This document shows, piece by piece, positions 24,616 to 32,746 of a stretch of 64,000 bases of DNA. The stretch comes from Teredinibacter purpureus. GTDB taxonomy: Bacteria > Pseudomonadota > Gammaproteobacteria > Pseudomonadales > Cellvibrionaceae. Within the stretch, counting starts at the first letter, position 1; each line of letters begins with the position of its first letter. Made by a program: the position numbers and the translations under genes. The notes under the pieces are model-generated. The model did no database searches, had not been told where the DNA came from, and worked only from the letters and a program-made list of their open reading frames with translations. The DNA lies in NCBI RefSeq assembly GCF_014217335.1, contig NZ_CP060092.1, positions 2,745,501 to 2,809,500 on the forward strand. The letters run 5' to 3'.

Positions 24616-24990
24616 TTGAAATATATAGCAGTATGTTTTTTCCTTTGTTTAAATTCACTTGAGTGCAAGGCGGAAAGTATTGGGTACATGAGTATAGAGC
24701 TATTGTATGATTCAAAATCTGTAGATGAGTGTAAATTTCTTGGTGATATGATTGGCTCTAAAACGAATGTTTCATTGTCTTCCCATGAAGGTGAAGCAAT
24801 TGTTCTTGGTCTTCTAAATGGCTGGCGTCACGAAGCCTATTTGTCTGGTGCAAATGTACTAAATATAGAGAGGGTATACTTACAGGAAGGCCAAGAGTAT
24901 AACTCTGAAATGAACGGTTTTTATCGTACATCTGCACATGATCAAAACAGAGTCATTCTATATCCTAAGGCATACATATGTGCCAAGTAA
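24616..24990 (+). CDS. cassette 28: exported DUF4156-like protein
   Basis: 124 aa. The TTG at 24616 with AAGGA 7 bases upstream begins a signal peptide (MKYIAVCFFLCLNSLECKA). The mature part has VDECKFLGDMIGS and HEAYLSGANVLNIERV, a pattern resembling DUF4156-type small envelope proteins (Cys-x-x-lG and GAN motifs). Similarity is by memory of motifs only. The wide open frame upstream is attC27. Confidence 0.45.
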   Translation: MKYIAVCFFLCLNSLECKAESIGYMSIELLYDSKSVDECKFLGDMIGSKTNVSLSSHEGEAIVLGLLNGWRHEAYLSGANVLNIERVYLQEGQEYNSEMNGFYRTSAHDQNRVILYPKAYICAK

Positions 24991-24991
24991 C

Positions 24992-25096
24992 ACAGAACAA
25001 GGCCAGTCAATCTGACCTCCGTAAACTGTCTTCTTTTTTGCAAAAAGACGCAAAAAACCAGCCAATTTACTCCGGCAGTTGCTGGCGGCGTTATGG
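24992..25096 (+). other. attC28
   Basis: ACAGAAC to GTTATGG, 105 bp. The first box reads CAGAAC instead of the usual TAAC type. The rest matches attC1. Confidence 0.85.
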
Positions 25097-25325
25097 CGGG
25101 TTTAAATGATTTAGTTGTCGTTCCAGAATTTTTATTAAATTGAGAGTTCGCAGTTTAGTAAGTGCAATCGTGGAGAAAGAATAAATAGTTTCACTCGGCA
25201 CAAGAATGTAGTGAAGTGGTTACAATAAAAAGTATTGGAACAAGGTGAGTCTAAAACTGTTCGTTCTTTGTTCTGGTCAAGTAAAACCGGACACCTATTT
25301 TTTATAAATTCCCTGCTAACGCGCT

Positions 25326-26204
25326 TCACTTGTTGACTGCAGAATGGAAGTGTCGAACCTGCTCTATTCGAGCAGAACCGACTCTTCCATTTTGCAGCAC
25401 ATACTTGGATTCTTCGTATTTTATTGGCGATAAATCTTCATTCGCCGAATGAAAACGATGTACATTGTAGTAGCGCATATATTTGCCCACGTCAGTCTTC
25501 ATGTGCGCTCTTGTCGGCTGCGCAATCTTAAATATCCAATCGTGTTTAAGGCTTCCGAAGAAGCGTTCAACAACCGCATTATCCCAACAGGCACCAACGT
25601 CTCCCATACTCGCCCGCATATCGTAAGCCGCTAGAAGTTTTCGATAGCGCTTACTGGTATATTGTGAGCCTCTATCGCTATGAAAAACTAAGCCTTTAGG
25701 CGGCTGTCTTAGGTTGTAGGCCTTTATCAGGGCCTTGCTCACTAAATTAGTTGTCATGCGCTTATCAATGTACCAACCAACAATTCGACGCGAGTACAAA
25801 TCCATAATAATCGCCAAATACATCCAACCTTCGCCGGTCTTCAGGTAAGTGACATCGCCCGCCCAAATTTGATCCGGCCCCACTGGGTTAAAATTCTGAT
25901 TCAGCAAGTTGTCGGCTACGGCATCCGAGGTTTTGCGTTTGGTTGTCACTTTATAGGCGGTTCGCTGAGTGACCCTTAAGCCAAGCTTGCGCATCAAGTT
26001 ACGAACCCGATAACGACCAATCTGAAAGCCTTCTTCGCGTAATTTCTTCATCATCTCGCGACTACCCAGGCTATTGCGACTCTGCTCGAAAAGCCACTTC
26101 ATCCTACGGTGTAGGTGCAAGGTATCGCTTGTTATCACTGTGCCTGGGCGCTTAAGCCAATCGTAATAGGACGTTTTCCCAACGCCCATCACGCGACACA
26201 ACAT
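25326..26204 (-). CDS. IS3-family OrfB transposase (element B)
   Basis: 292 aa with DDE motif: Asp in WAGDVTYLKTGEGW, Asp in VFHSDRGSQYTS, Glu in NAVVERFFGSLKHDW. The N-terminal part LCRVMGVGKTSYYDWLKRP is a DNA-binding region. The frame extends upstream of the ATG toward orfA, so the active protein is probably an OrfAB frameshift fusion. Confidence 0.9.
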   Translation of the reverse strand: MLCRVMGVGKTSYYDWLKRPGTVITSDTLHLHRRMKWLFEQSRNSLGSREMMKKLREEGFQIGRYRVRNLMRKLGLRVTQRTAYKVTTKRKTSDAVADNLLNQNFNPVGPDQIWAGDVTYLKTGEGWMYLAIIMDLYSRRIVGWYIDKRMTTNLVSKALIKAYNLRQPPKGLVFHSDRGSQYTSKRYRKLLAAYDMRASMGDVGACWDNAVVERFFGSLKHDWIFKIAQPTRAHMKTDVGKYMRYYNVHRFHSANEDLSPIKYEESKYVLQNGRVGSARIEQVRHFHSAVNK

Positions 26205-26248
26205 AACTACAGGAAAGCGAGGTGATTCAGTCTGAATGAAATCGTACT

Positions 26249-26539
26249 TTACTTCATTTCTTTCGCAAAGAAGGCACTGGCCTTTTTTAAAATCTCTTTC
26301 TCCATGCGCAGCTCTTTGTTTTCCTTGCGCAAGCGCTTAAGCTCGACTCTCTCATCCTCGGCCAGCACTTCACCTGCCTCACTAGACTCCACCTTTTCTT
26401 TCCATTTGTAGAGCATGTTGGTTGCGATACCCAACGATTTAGCGGCCTCAGGAACGGAATAGCCTTGTTCTCGAACAAGCGCAACGGCCTCCTCCTTAAA
26501 CTCTTTCGGGTACTGCTTGTAAGTACGCTTCTGACTCAT
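26249..26539 (-). CDS. IS3-family OrfA (element B)
   Basis: 96 aa with helix-turn-helix (YSVPEAAKSLGIATNMLYKW) and the coil LKRLRKENKELRMEKEILKKAS followed by AFFAKEMK. Standard IS3 OrfA length. The A-rich stretch at the orfA end fits a -1 slippery site. Confidence 0.9.
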   Translation of the reverse strand: MSQKRTYKQYPKEFKEEAVALVREQGYSVPEAAKSLGIATNMLYKWKEKVESSEAGEVLAEDERVELKRLRKENKELRMEKEILKKASAFFAKEMK

Positions 26540-26785
26540 AATGACACCTTAATTGTTGACTAATATTGTCTCTCATTAAAGTGTCCGGTGCTATTAGACC
26601 ACTACACTTTGGCTCACCGTTTGGGATTCCACTGCGAAATAGAAAATGGGTGGTTCGCATCTTCAAGGCTCCATCAAGAAAGTGCGAATTGTAAGAATAG
26701 TAGTTTATACGGGTTGGGTTTTTAATAGGCTAAAGTTCCGCGTTTGCTCCACAACGAGCGCTGTAGAGAATAAGTGCCACCCAGC

Positions 26786-26904
26786 CCATAACAAAACGCT
26801 GCACTCGGACGCATATTGCTACGCTCGTTTTTATGTATGTCGCGGTGCTCCATTTTACATAAAAACGCTCTCCGCAATATGCGCCGGTGAGCTCGGCGTT
26901 AAGG
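26786..26904 (+). other. attC29
   Basis: CCATAAC to GTTAAGG, 119 bp, same as attC22. It preserves the empty target of IS30 copy 1. Confidence 0.9.
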
Positions 26905-26909
26905 CTTAC

Positions 26910-27371
26910 ATGCCCGAAGAACTAGAATTTATAATAAAAGTAATATTTGTCGTAGTTGGAATTGGCGGTGCTTTGTATTCTGTTTGCACAAGTATAATGG
27001 CGAAAATCTCGTGTAGCTGGGTTCCAGTCGAAGGGGAAATCACTCACCATGAAATGGATGAGAGTAGAGATAATGATGGCGACTATATGTATAAGGCTAA
27101 AGTTGAATATGTCTATGAGTATAAGCGTCGTACATACAAAGGAAAGCGAATTGCTTTTGGGTTTGGTTCGTGGAATATTAGGTCGCTTGTTTACAGAGCT
27201 TATGGCGAAGCAATATCAAATTACCCAAAAGTAAGGGTTTATGTAAATCAAAACTCACCGAAGGTATCAAGTATTTTAGTAGGCATTCGTAGTTTTCACG
27301 ATGCCAATATACTATTTTTTGGTTTTTGGAATATTATCGTATATATGGCCTTAACAAATATGTCCAGTTGA
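26910..27371 (+). CDS. cassette 30: DUF3592-like membrane protein
   Basis: 153 aa, paralogue of cassette 9 along the whole length (MPEELEFIIKVIFVVVGIGG, then WVPVEGEITHHEMDESRDN, YKAKVEYVYEYKRRTYKGKR). Two membrane segments enclose an exposed beta domain. The start at 26910 is fixed by comparison with cassette 9. The stop falls inside attC30, with terminal NMSS from attC sequence. Confidence 0.6.
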   Translation: MPEELEFIIKVIFVVVGIGGALYSVCTSIMAKISCSWVPVEGEITHHEMDESRDNDGDYMYKAKVEYVYEYKRRTYKGKRIAFGFGSWNIRSLVYRAYGEAISNYPKVRVYVNQNSPKVSSILVGIRSFHDANILFFGFWNIIVYMALTNMSS

Positions 27372-27462
27372 CGTTTTGGTCTACGCTCCGTTTTGGGGTG
27401 GCTGCGCCACCTTACCCCAAAACTCCACTACAACCAAAACGCAACTGACATAGGCGTTATAC
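27349..27462 (+). other. attC30
   Basis: CCTTAAC to GTTATAC, 114 bp, close relative of attC9. Confidence 0.9.
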
Positions 27463-27477
27463 ACGTACGGAGTAACG

Positions 27478-27825
27478 GTGAGAAATTTAATTTTTAGCTT
27501 CAGTTTTCTTTTCGTGATGTTTTGCGAAAGTGTTTATGCGAGGCAGATCTGTGAAGGGGAGGTGCCGCTAAAGTCAGTGCCACCGGCATACCCTTCAATG
27601 GAATCGCCGGTGGGACATAGCGGATATGTCATTATTGAATTTACTATTGACTATAAGGGAGAGGTCAACTCGCCAAAAGTTCTCGAAGCTGTGTCTCAAC
27701 CGACTGAGCGATTTGCAAAGCCATTCGCTCAGTCAGCTCTTGTAGCACTAAAACAGTGGGAGTATGAAGCTAGACAAATCGCTTGTGAATCTTCACAAAA
27801 ATTTATATTTGAACTAACTGAATGA
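27478..27825 (+). CDS. cassette 31: exported TonB-C-like protein
   Basis: 115 aa. Signal peptide (LIFSFSFLFVMFCESVYA), then PPAYPSMESPVGHSGYVIIEFTIDYKGEVNSPKVLEA and ALVALKQWEYEAR, the hallmark of TonB C-terminal domains (YP, G-x-V, D-x-x-G-x-V, W). There is no Pro-rich spacer or membrane anchor, so it cannot act as a normal TonB. It is more like a free-standing periplasmic TonB-C domain. GTG start at 27478. Confidence 0.7.
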   Translation: MRNLIFSFSFLFVMFCESVYARQICEGEVPLKSVPPAYPSMESPVGHSGYVIIEFTIDYKGEVNSPKVLEAVSQPTERFAKPFAQSALVALKQWEYEARQIACESSQKFIFELTE

Positions 27826-27828
27826 AAT

Positions 27829-27930
27829 GTATAACAAATTGCTCCTGCTGACATTTTTTCCGTTGCTTCTTTTGTGCTTAATAGCACAAAAGCATCCACT
27901 CCAAAAATTCAGCAGAGCAAGGCGTTAGGC
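27829..27930 (+). other. attC31
   Basis: TGTATAAC to GTTAGGC, 102 bp, nearly identical to attC8. Confidence 0.9.
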
Positions 27931-27946
27931 ACTCGTAGGGAAAGAT

Positions 27947-28420
27947 ATGAGCGAAACGAAAGAAAGGTTTAATCCAAGAGAGATTGAGGAGCTAGATGAA
28001 GTTATTCGTAGTTCCTACAACGATTTTGTACGCCTAGAACGTAGAAATCTTTTACTATCATCGTCTATCACTATCATCACTGCGTTTTCAGGTATTAATC
28101 CGAGTAAAGGGTCGATCTTGGGGTTTTCATTTGAAAATCTAACAGAGTCGGCTTTCTTTGCGATTCTCCTAGCTATAACCGCATACTTTTTGTCAGCGTT
28201 TTTAATTTATTCTGTACCAAATTATCGAGATGCCAAGCAGGCTCGCCGGAAAATAGTTTCTGAATCAGGCTCATTAGAATACAGCCGACCTTGGTATTCT
28301 ATAGTTCCACCGAATATCGGTACAGATTCGAGGTACTTCAGTTGGGTATTTATACATTTTGTGTCGCCTGTATTGGCTGGTCTTATTTCATGTATTATTG
28401 CGGTCGTGAAAATTGCCTAA
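27947..28420 (+). CDS. cassette 32: membrane protein with N-terminal helical domain
   Basis: 157 aa: soluble helical start (PREIEELDEVIRSSYNDFVRLERRN), then membrane segments at about 37-50, 68-90 and 130-155. A layout like SLATT or DUF-type effector membrane proteins is conceivable but not demonstrated. ATG at 27947. The stop is in the first box of attC32. Confidence 0.5.
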   Translation: MSETKERFNPREIEELDEVIRSSYNDFVRLERRNLLLSSSITIITAFSGINPSKGSILGFSFENLTESAFFAILLAITAYFLSAFLIYSVPNYRDAKQARRKIVSESGSLEYSRPWYSIVPPNIGTDSRYFSWVFIHFVSPVLAGLISCIIAVVKIA

Positions 28421-28528
28421 CAAGGCTGTAAACCTGACCCAAATTACTACGCGATTTTGTGCAATACGCTGCGCGCATTTTCGCACAAAACTGCTCCATA
28501 ATTTGGGCAGGTTACAGCGGCGTTAGCA
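28415..28528 (+). other. attC32
   Basis: TGCCTAAC to GTTAGCA, 114 bp. IS3-A copy 2 starts 9 bases after its crossover point, the same offset as copy 1 after attC25. Confidence 0.9.
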
Positions 28529-28584
28529 CTTAGAGCTACCCACGAAAAGTAGACACCTCATTCCCACCTAATGAGGTATTAATT

Positions 28585-28902
28585 ATGACTAAAAAAACTA
28601 AGAACAAATACAACCATTACACCGAAGATTTTCGTAGGGAGGCCGTTCGACGCTCAGAAGGGCCTGACACCTCAGCTGCTGAAGTGGCGAGAGAGTTGGG
28701 TATTCACCCCGGTCAAATCTATAATTGGCGACGTCAATATAAGCGACTATCCGAAAAACAATTTAATGGTGTGAATGGTGTGGATTACTCAAAGCCTGAA
28801 AGCGAGACTGTACGCGAGCTGCAGCGGACAATAAGCGACCTGAAAGAAGAGAACGAATTCCTAAAAAAAGCGACGGCATACTTCAGCAAGCCAAGCTGGT
28901 GA
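28585..28902 (+). CDS. IS3-family OrfA (element A, copy 2)
   Basis: 105 aa, residue for residue the same as the OrfA at 22447-22764. Helix-turn-helix and zipper coil are intact. GTGA overlap with orfB. Confidence 0.9.
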   Translation: MTKKTKNKYNHYTEDFRREAVRRSEGPDTSAAEVARELGIHPGQIYNWRRQYKRLSEKQFNGVNGVDYSKPESETVRELQRTISDLKEENEFLKKATAYFSKPSW

Positions 28903-29768
28903 GGTATGCCTACATGGAGTCGCTTCGTGGTCAATTCCCAATAATCAAGATGGCGGGGTGGTTAGCTGTCAGCAGATCAGGTTATTACAAATGGCGCGAA
29001 CGAGAGCCTAGTTTCGAGTATGAGTATCGAGAAATGCTGCGCAAGGCTATCAGTGAGACTTTTGAGGAGTTTAAGGCACGATACGGTGCGCCTAGATTAA
29101 TCTATGAGCTGCATGAAAAAGGCTTCGCTTGCTCAGTTAATCATGTTGCTAAAATTATGCAGGAAGAGGGTCTAAAGGCCCGTAACGGCAAACGCTTCAA
29201 GTATGGTCATCAAGGTTCAGGGGATAATAACTTCGCTGAAAACGTATTGGATCGCGACTTTGAGGCCACTAAGCCAAATGAAAAGTGGGTGTCGGACATT
29301 ACCTATATACCGGTTAAGAACGGTCACGTTTACTTGGCGGTGATCATGGACTTGTTCTCCCGCAAGATCATTGGCTGGTCATTGGATAAAACAATGACCA
29401 CGGATTTGATTTTAGATGCACTTAACATGGCCACCTCAAGTCGGGGATGCGAGCAAGGGTTGTTGCTTCACTCAGATCAGGGAGTGCAGTATCGATCCGG
29501 AGAATATGTCCTAGCGATGCACGATGCTGATATAACTCCCAGCATGAGCCGAAAGGGTAACTGTTGGGATAATGCGGCAATGGAATCCTTCTTCTCACGT
29601 CTGAAAGTAGAGGAAGTGTTTGGTCAATCGTACATAGGCTTAAATGACGCGTATTCAAGTGTGTTCGAATATATTGAATTGTTTTACAATCGCGTACGAC
29701 GCCACTCTGCGAATGACTATATAAGCCCTGCAGAGTTTGAAGAAATTTATTACCAAGAGTGCGCCTAA
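28899..29768 (+). CDS. IS3-family OrfB transposase (element A, copy 2)
   Basis: 289 aa, same protein as the copy at 21581-22450, with intact DDE residues. It reads toward cassette 33 and could drive its transcription from inside the IS. Confidence 0.92.
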   Translation: MRYAYMESLRGQFPIIKMAGWLAVSRSGYYKWREREPSFEYEYREMLRKAISETFEEFKARYGAPRLIYELHEKGFACSVNHVAKIMQEEGLKARNGKRFKYGHQGSGDNNFAENVLDRDFEATKPNEKWVSDITYIPVKNGHVYLAVIMDLFSRKIIGWSLDKTMTTDLILDALNMATSSRGCEQGLLLHSDQGVQYRSGEYVLAMHDADITPSMSRKGNCWDNAAMESFFSRLKVEEVFGQSYIGLNDAYSSVFEYIELFYNRVRRHSANDYISPAEFEEIYYQECA

Positions 29769-29806
29769 TATGGTGTCTACTTTTTGTGGGTAAGACCAAG
29801 CTATAT

Positions 29807-30244
29807 ATGACCGAGGATTATGGGAAGGTTTTAGAGTGGTCGGTTTGGGCTAATCTCGATAAGCACAAGGATACTGAACTGGTGTTACTGAAAGGACATC
29901 TTATATTGGAAGTATTTATTGATAACTTTATTAAAAACAACACATCTGAAAATATCAATAAACTTTCTTTTTACGGTAAGGTCAAGAAGCTTGAAAAAAT
30001 ATCTGCTACTGTGGGTTTTGAAAGCAGCTTAGTTGAATGTTTGTTTGAACTGAACACTATACGTAATAAGTTTGCACATGAATGGCAATTCTCAATCCAG
30101 TCAAGTGGCATGGACGTATGGGCTAAAAATGTCCTATCAAGAGTATCAGCTACTAAATACACTAGATTTACGCCAAGAACAAAAATAGTTCATTCGTTCT
30201 CTGCTTTAGCTAACGAATTAATTGAACTTGAAAAAAGGCTCTAA
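29807..30244 (+). CDS. cassette 33: HEPN-like protein
   Basis: 145-aa helical protein with NTIRNKFAHEWQF, in which Arg86 and His91 form an R-x4-H motif as in HEPN ribonuclease domains and in the related MltR/DUF4145-type helical proteins. HEPN proteins include RNase toxins and abortive-infection effectors, but no partner gene lies in this cassette. The ATG at 29807 is 8 bases past the IS3-A end, so the native upstream region is lost. The open frame before it belongs to the IS. Confidence 0.5.
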   Translation: MTEDYGKVLEWSVWANLDKHKDTELVLLKGHLILEVFIDNFIKNNTSENINKLSFYGKVKKLEKISATVGFESSLVECLFELNTIRNKFAHEWQFSIQSSGMDVWAKNVLSRVSATKYTRFTPRTKIVHSFSALANELIELEKRL

Positions 30245-30356
30245 CAAACATGTCAACCGGACAATTTTTTGCTACGTTCTTTTGTGAATTTCGCTGCGCT
30301 ACATTATTTCACAAAATCTCTACGCAAAAAATTGCGCGGTTACATGGGCGTTAGGG
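30239..30356 (+). other. attC33
   Basis: GCTCTAAC to GTTAGGG, 118 bp, type shared with attC14. Confidence 0.9.
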
Positions 30357-30373
30357 CTCAAGGAATCTGAACC

Positions 30374-30916
30374 ATGAAAGTTGTATCAATTATATTTTTT
30401 CTCTTATTCTCGGCGGGCACCATCGCGGGAATGAGTGAACTTGAGGAACAGGCTAAATCTGGTGATGCCAATGCCCAATACCTTATGGGTTACAGTTTCG
30501 AGATGGGGCAGAACAATCCCGTAAACCTCAGCAAAGCTATCAAGTGGTACAAAGAAGCATCTGCCAATAACAACCCAAGAGCTATGCATCGCCTAGGGCT
30601 CATGTACGCAACAGGAAGTGGTGTACCAAGTGATTTCGCTAAAACAGCAGAACTATTTGAGGCTGCAGCAAAGCAGAAAGATCCTGCAGCTCAAATGGAT
30701 TACACAATGTTGCTATTTGGAATGGCTCCACCAGAGTATAAAAACTCTGTCGAGGCATATGCATGGTTTGCTGTTATAGAGGCAAACGACCCAACAGCAT
30801 ATGCAAGCATTAAAGACCTTAAGCCAAAGCTTGAGGCTGAGCTTTCAAAAAAACAATTGCAGCACGCTATTGATCTAGGAGCTGAGTATATTGCCAAGTA
30901 CAGCCCTAACAAGTAA
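30374..30916 (+). CDS. cassette 34: exported Sel1-repeat protein
   Basis: 180 aa. Signal peptide (MKVVSIIFFLLFSAGTIA) followed by Sel1-like repeats: GDANAQYLMGYSFEMG, NNPRAMHRLGLMYATGSG, KDPAAQMDYTMLLFG. Such solenoids mediate protein contacts in the envelope. A shorter Sel1-like protein is in cassette 37. It ends inside attC34. Confidence 0.7.
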   Translation: MKVVSIIFFLLFSAGTIAGMSELEEQAKSGDANAQYLMGYSFEMGQNNPVNLSKAIKWYKEASANNNPRAMHRLGLMYATGSGVPSDFAKTAELFEAAAKQKDPAAQMDYTMLLFGMAPPEYKNSVEAYAWFAVIEANDPTAYASIKDLKPKLEAELSKKQLQHAIDLGAEYIAKYSPNK

Positions 30917-31021
30917 AGCCAGCATCGCCCCTGCGGGGCTGGACCTCCGTTTCGGCGCTTCGCGCTAGACCTGCACCACTTTGGCGGACAGTTATTTACT
31001 GTTTAGTTAAAGGGGTAAAAA

Positions 31022-31387
31022 ATGGGTTTAACAAAGAAGAAACATTACGAAAGCTACACGTTGGCTTTTAAAGTCAAGGCGGTGAGAGAGAGTAAGAAGC
31101 GTGGCGTTAGGGCGGTCGATGTTGCTAAGGCGCTTGGGATTCATCCCGTCATGCTTTACCGTTGGCGCCAAGAATATAAAGAAGGCCGTCTATCCGAGAA
31201 TAAACACATGCAAATTAAAGCCCCTCCACCCAAAAAGTCTAGAGAAGACAGTGACGCACTTAAGCGCGCAGAAACGCGAATAAAGGAATTGGAAAAACGA
31301 CTAGCCTCCAAAGAGGAAGAGGTCGTTATTCTAAAAAAGGCAAAACGGTTCTTCTCGGATCAGCGCAGGAAAGATACGCGTTCATAG
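31022..31387 (+). CDS. IS3-family OrfA (element C)
   Basis: 121 aa: helix-turn-helix (RAVDVAKALGIHPVMLYRWRQ) and zipper coil (ALKRAETRIKELEKRLASKEEEVVILKKAKRFF). Near its end CTAAAAAAGG is a plausible -1 slippery site leading into the orfB frame. Confidence 0.9.
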   Translation: MGLTKKKHYESYTLAFKVKAVRESKKRGVRAVDVAKALGIHPVMLYRWRQEYKEGRLSENKHMQIKAPPPKKSREDSDALKRAETRIKELEKRLASKEEEVVILKKAKRFFSDQRRKDTRS

Positions 31388-31419
31388 AGGAGAACCGGGG
31401 GGCTCATAAGGTCGTTAGG

Positions 31420-32220
31420 ATGTGTGAATATCTGGATGTCTCAACAACTGGCTATTACGATTGGCGCGAGCGTGGGGAAAGCAGTCGAGCGCAGTACGAT
31501 AGTATTCTCGTTGATGAGATAACAAAGATGCATGTAGGTCATGAAAGAAATTATGGCGCTATACGAGTTCACCCATACCTAAAAAACCTAGGGTTTCCCT
31601 GTAGTCGCAGGCGGATCAACAGATTAATGAAAGCGTATTCAATAACCTCTATATACCACGCATATCGGCATAATCGCGCTTCAGGCAGTAATTCATTAAA
31701 GGTGGATAATGTATTAGCTGAGTCGCCACCAGCAGCATCGGTAGGTCGACATTGGGCTGGGGATATGACATACATTAAGACTCGAGAGGGGTCTGTATAT
31801 ATGGCGGCTGTACTAGACCTATTTACTCGTAAGGTTGTTGGTTGGGGTTTTTCCAGAAACCATGATGCCGATTTGGTATGCGGCGCGCTGAAGATGTCGT
31901 TGGAATATGAAGAGGCAAAACCTGGGTGTTTGTTTCATAGTGATCAGGGCTCGGAGTACTGCTCGGACATTTATCAGGAGGCCGTAGCGAACGCAGGCAT
32001 GGTTAGTAGTATGAGCCGAGCTGGTACGCCAACAGATAATGCTTTTGTAGAATCATTTTTTAAGACATTAAAGAATGAATTGGTGCATCATTGGAAGTTT
32101 AATAATATGGTCGAATGTGTCGCTAGGATTGTTGACTACGTTGAGTTTTATAATGAGGATAGATTACACTCTAGCCTCAATTATGTATCACCAAATACAT
32201 ATCAAAATATAAATGTTTAG
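31420..32220 (+). CDS. IS3-family OrfB transposase (element C)
   Basis: 266 aa from the first ATG, but the frame continues upstream to the orfA end (FIEENRGAHKVVR), so the mature transposase is likely the OrfAB fusion. DDE: Asp in HWAGDMTYIKTREG, Asp in LFHSDQGSEYCS, Glu in NAFVESFFKTLKNE. Intact. Confidence 0.9.
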   Translation: MCEYLDVSTTGYYDWRERGESSRAQYDSILVDEITKMHVGHERNYGAIRVHPYLKNLGFPCSRRRINRLMKAYSITSIYHAYRHNRASGSNSLKVDNVLAESPPAASVGRHWAGDMTYIKTREGSVYMAAVLDLFTRKVVGWGFSRNHDADLVCGALKMSLEYEEAKPGCLFHSDQGSEYCSDIYQEAVANAGMVSSMSRAGTPTDNAFVESFFKTLKNELVHHWKFNNMVECVARIVDYVEFYNEDRLHSSLNYVSPNTYQNINV

Positions 32221-32308
32221 TGTCCGTCAAAGTGGTGCAAGTCTACGCCTACACTGCGGCCGCTGCTTTAGGCGTTAGGATATTTCTATCAATCAATCTA
32301 GGGGATTT

Positions 32309-32620
32309 ATGAAAAACTTATATTTCACAATTTTTGTTTTATGTTTGTCTGGATGCGCAACTGCATATGGTAAATATGGTTTCTCAGGTGGCTATAAAGA
32401 TAAGCAGTTAGATGATGGGTCTATTGAAGTTTCGTATCAGGGAAACGGTACTACTTCTCCAGAAACAGTCGAGCTATATTGGGAAAAACGAGCCGCAGAA
32501 TTATGCCCAAGTGGATATGATATCGTTTCAAAAGAAAATGGTGGTCACAGTAGTTATTACCCAGTGCAAGTATTTCACCCCTTAACTGAGGGTGTTATTA
32601 AGTGCCTTGGTGATGGTTAA
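32309..32620 (+). CDS. cassette 35: lipoprotein, CC0125/CC1285-like
   Basis: 103 aa. Lipobox LCLSGC (Cys16), then GGYKDKQLDDGSIEVSYQGNGTTS and YWEKRAAELCPSGYDIV, matching the CC0125/CC1285 family pattern (GGY-x-D, y-V-x-y-x-GN, RAAELC). Envelope protein of unknown role. ATG at 32309 with AGGGG 7-12 bases before. Confidence 0.65.
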   Translation: MKNLYFTIFVLCLSGCATAYGKYGFSGGYKDKQLDDGSIEVSYQGNGTTSPETVELYWEKRAAELCPSGYDIVSKENGGHSSYYPVQVFHPLTEGVIKCLGDG

Positions 32621-32628
32621 CAGTGCAA

Positions 32629-32737
32629 TCCTAACAAGCCGCTGTAGAAGGACAGTTTTTCCGCCGCTTAAATTTATGGCGAAAAGACTGCCATAAATCA
32701 ATCAGCTCCAAAACTGCCTCTAAGCGGGGCGTTATGT
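32629..32737 (+). other. attC35
   Basis: ATCCTAAC to GTTATGT, 109 bp, arms GCCGCTGTAGAAGGACAGT / ACTGCCTCTAAGCGGGGC. Confidence 0.9.
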
Positions 32738-32746
32738 GAGGTCAGC

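Larger units (their letters stand above)
25269..26606 (-). mobile_element. IS3-family element B (1338 bp)
   Basis: Ends TGTTCTGGTCAAGTAAAACC and (reverse) TGTAGTGGTCTAATAGCACC, both followed by GGACAC. The 3-bp target duplication CTT is at 25266-25268 and 26607-26609. It begins TG and ends CA as IS3 elements do. Genes on the minus strand. Confidence 0.9.
25091..26898 (+). repeat. cassette 29: ORF-less cassette copy B, interrupted by IS3-B
   Basis: Same cassette as cassette 22. The body is 25091-25268 plus 26607-26785, split by an IS3 element at TCGTTCTT/TGGCTCACC; copy A (18236-18256) shows the uninterrupted sequence. No gene on either strand is supportable. Reading frames that appear to cross into the IS or attC are artefacts of insertion. 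Confidence 0.75.
28531..29798 (+). mobile_element. IS3-family element A, copy 2 (1268 bp)
   Basis: Same ends and same two proteins as copy 1, in opposite orientation. The flanks CACT (left) and AGCT (right) do not form a target duplication, so one flank may have been deleted or rearranged after insertion. It replaces the 5' part of cassette 33. Confidence 0.9.
30966..32245 (+). mobile_element. IS3-family element C (1280 bp), inside an attC
   Basis: Ends TAGACCTGCACCACTTTGGC and (reverse) TAGACTTGCACCACTTTGAC, followed by GGACA. The 3-bp duplication CGC is at 30963-30965 and 32246-32248. The orfA-orfB pair is on the plus strand. Confidence 0.9.
30904..32280 (+). other. attC34, split by IS3-C
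   Basis: Left part 30904-30965 (GCCCTAAC, GCATCGCCCCTGCGGGGC hairpin, GGCGCTTCGCGC) and right part 32246-32280 (ends GTTAGGA) are separated by a 1280-bp IS3 element with CGC duplications. Removing the IS restores a normal attC of about 95 bp. The intact form resembles attC2 and attC15. Confidence 0.85.
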
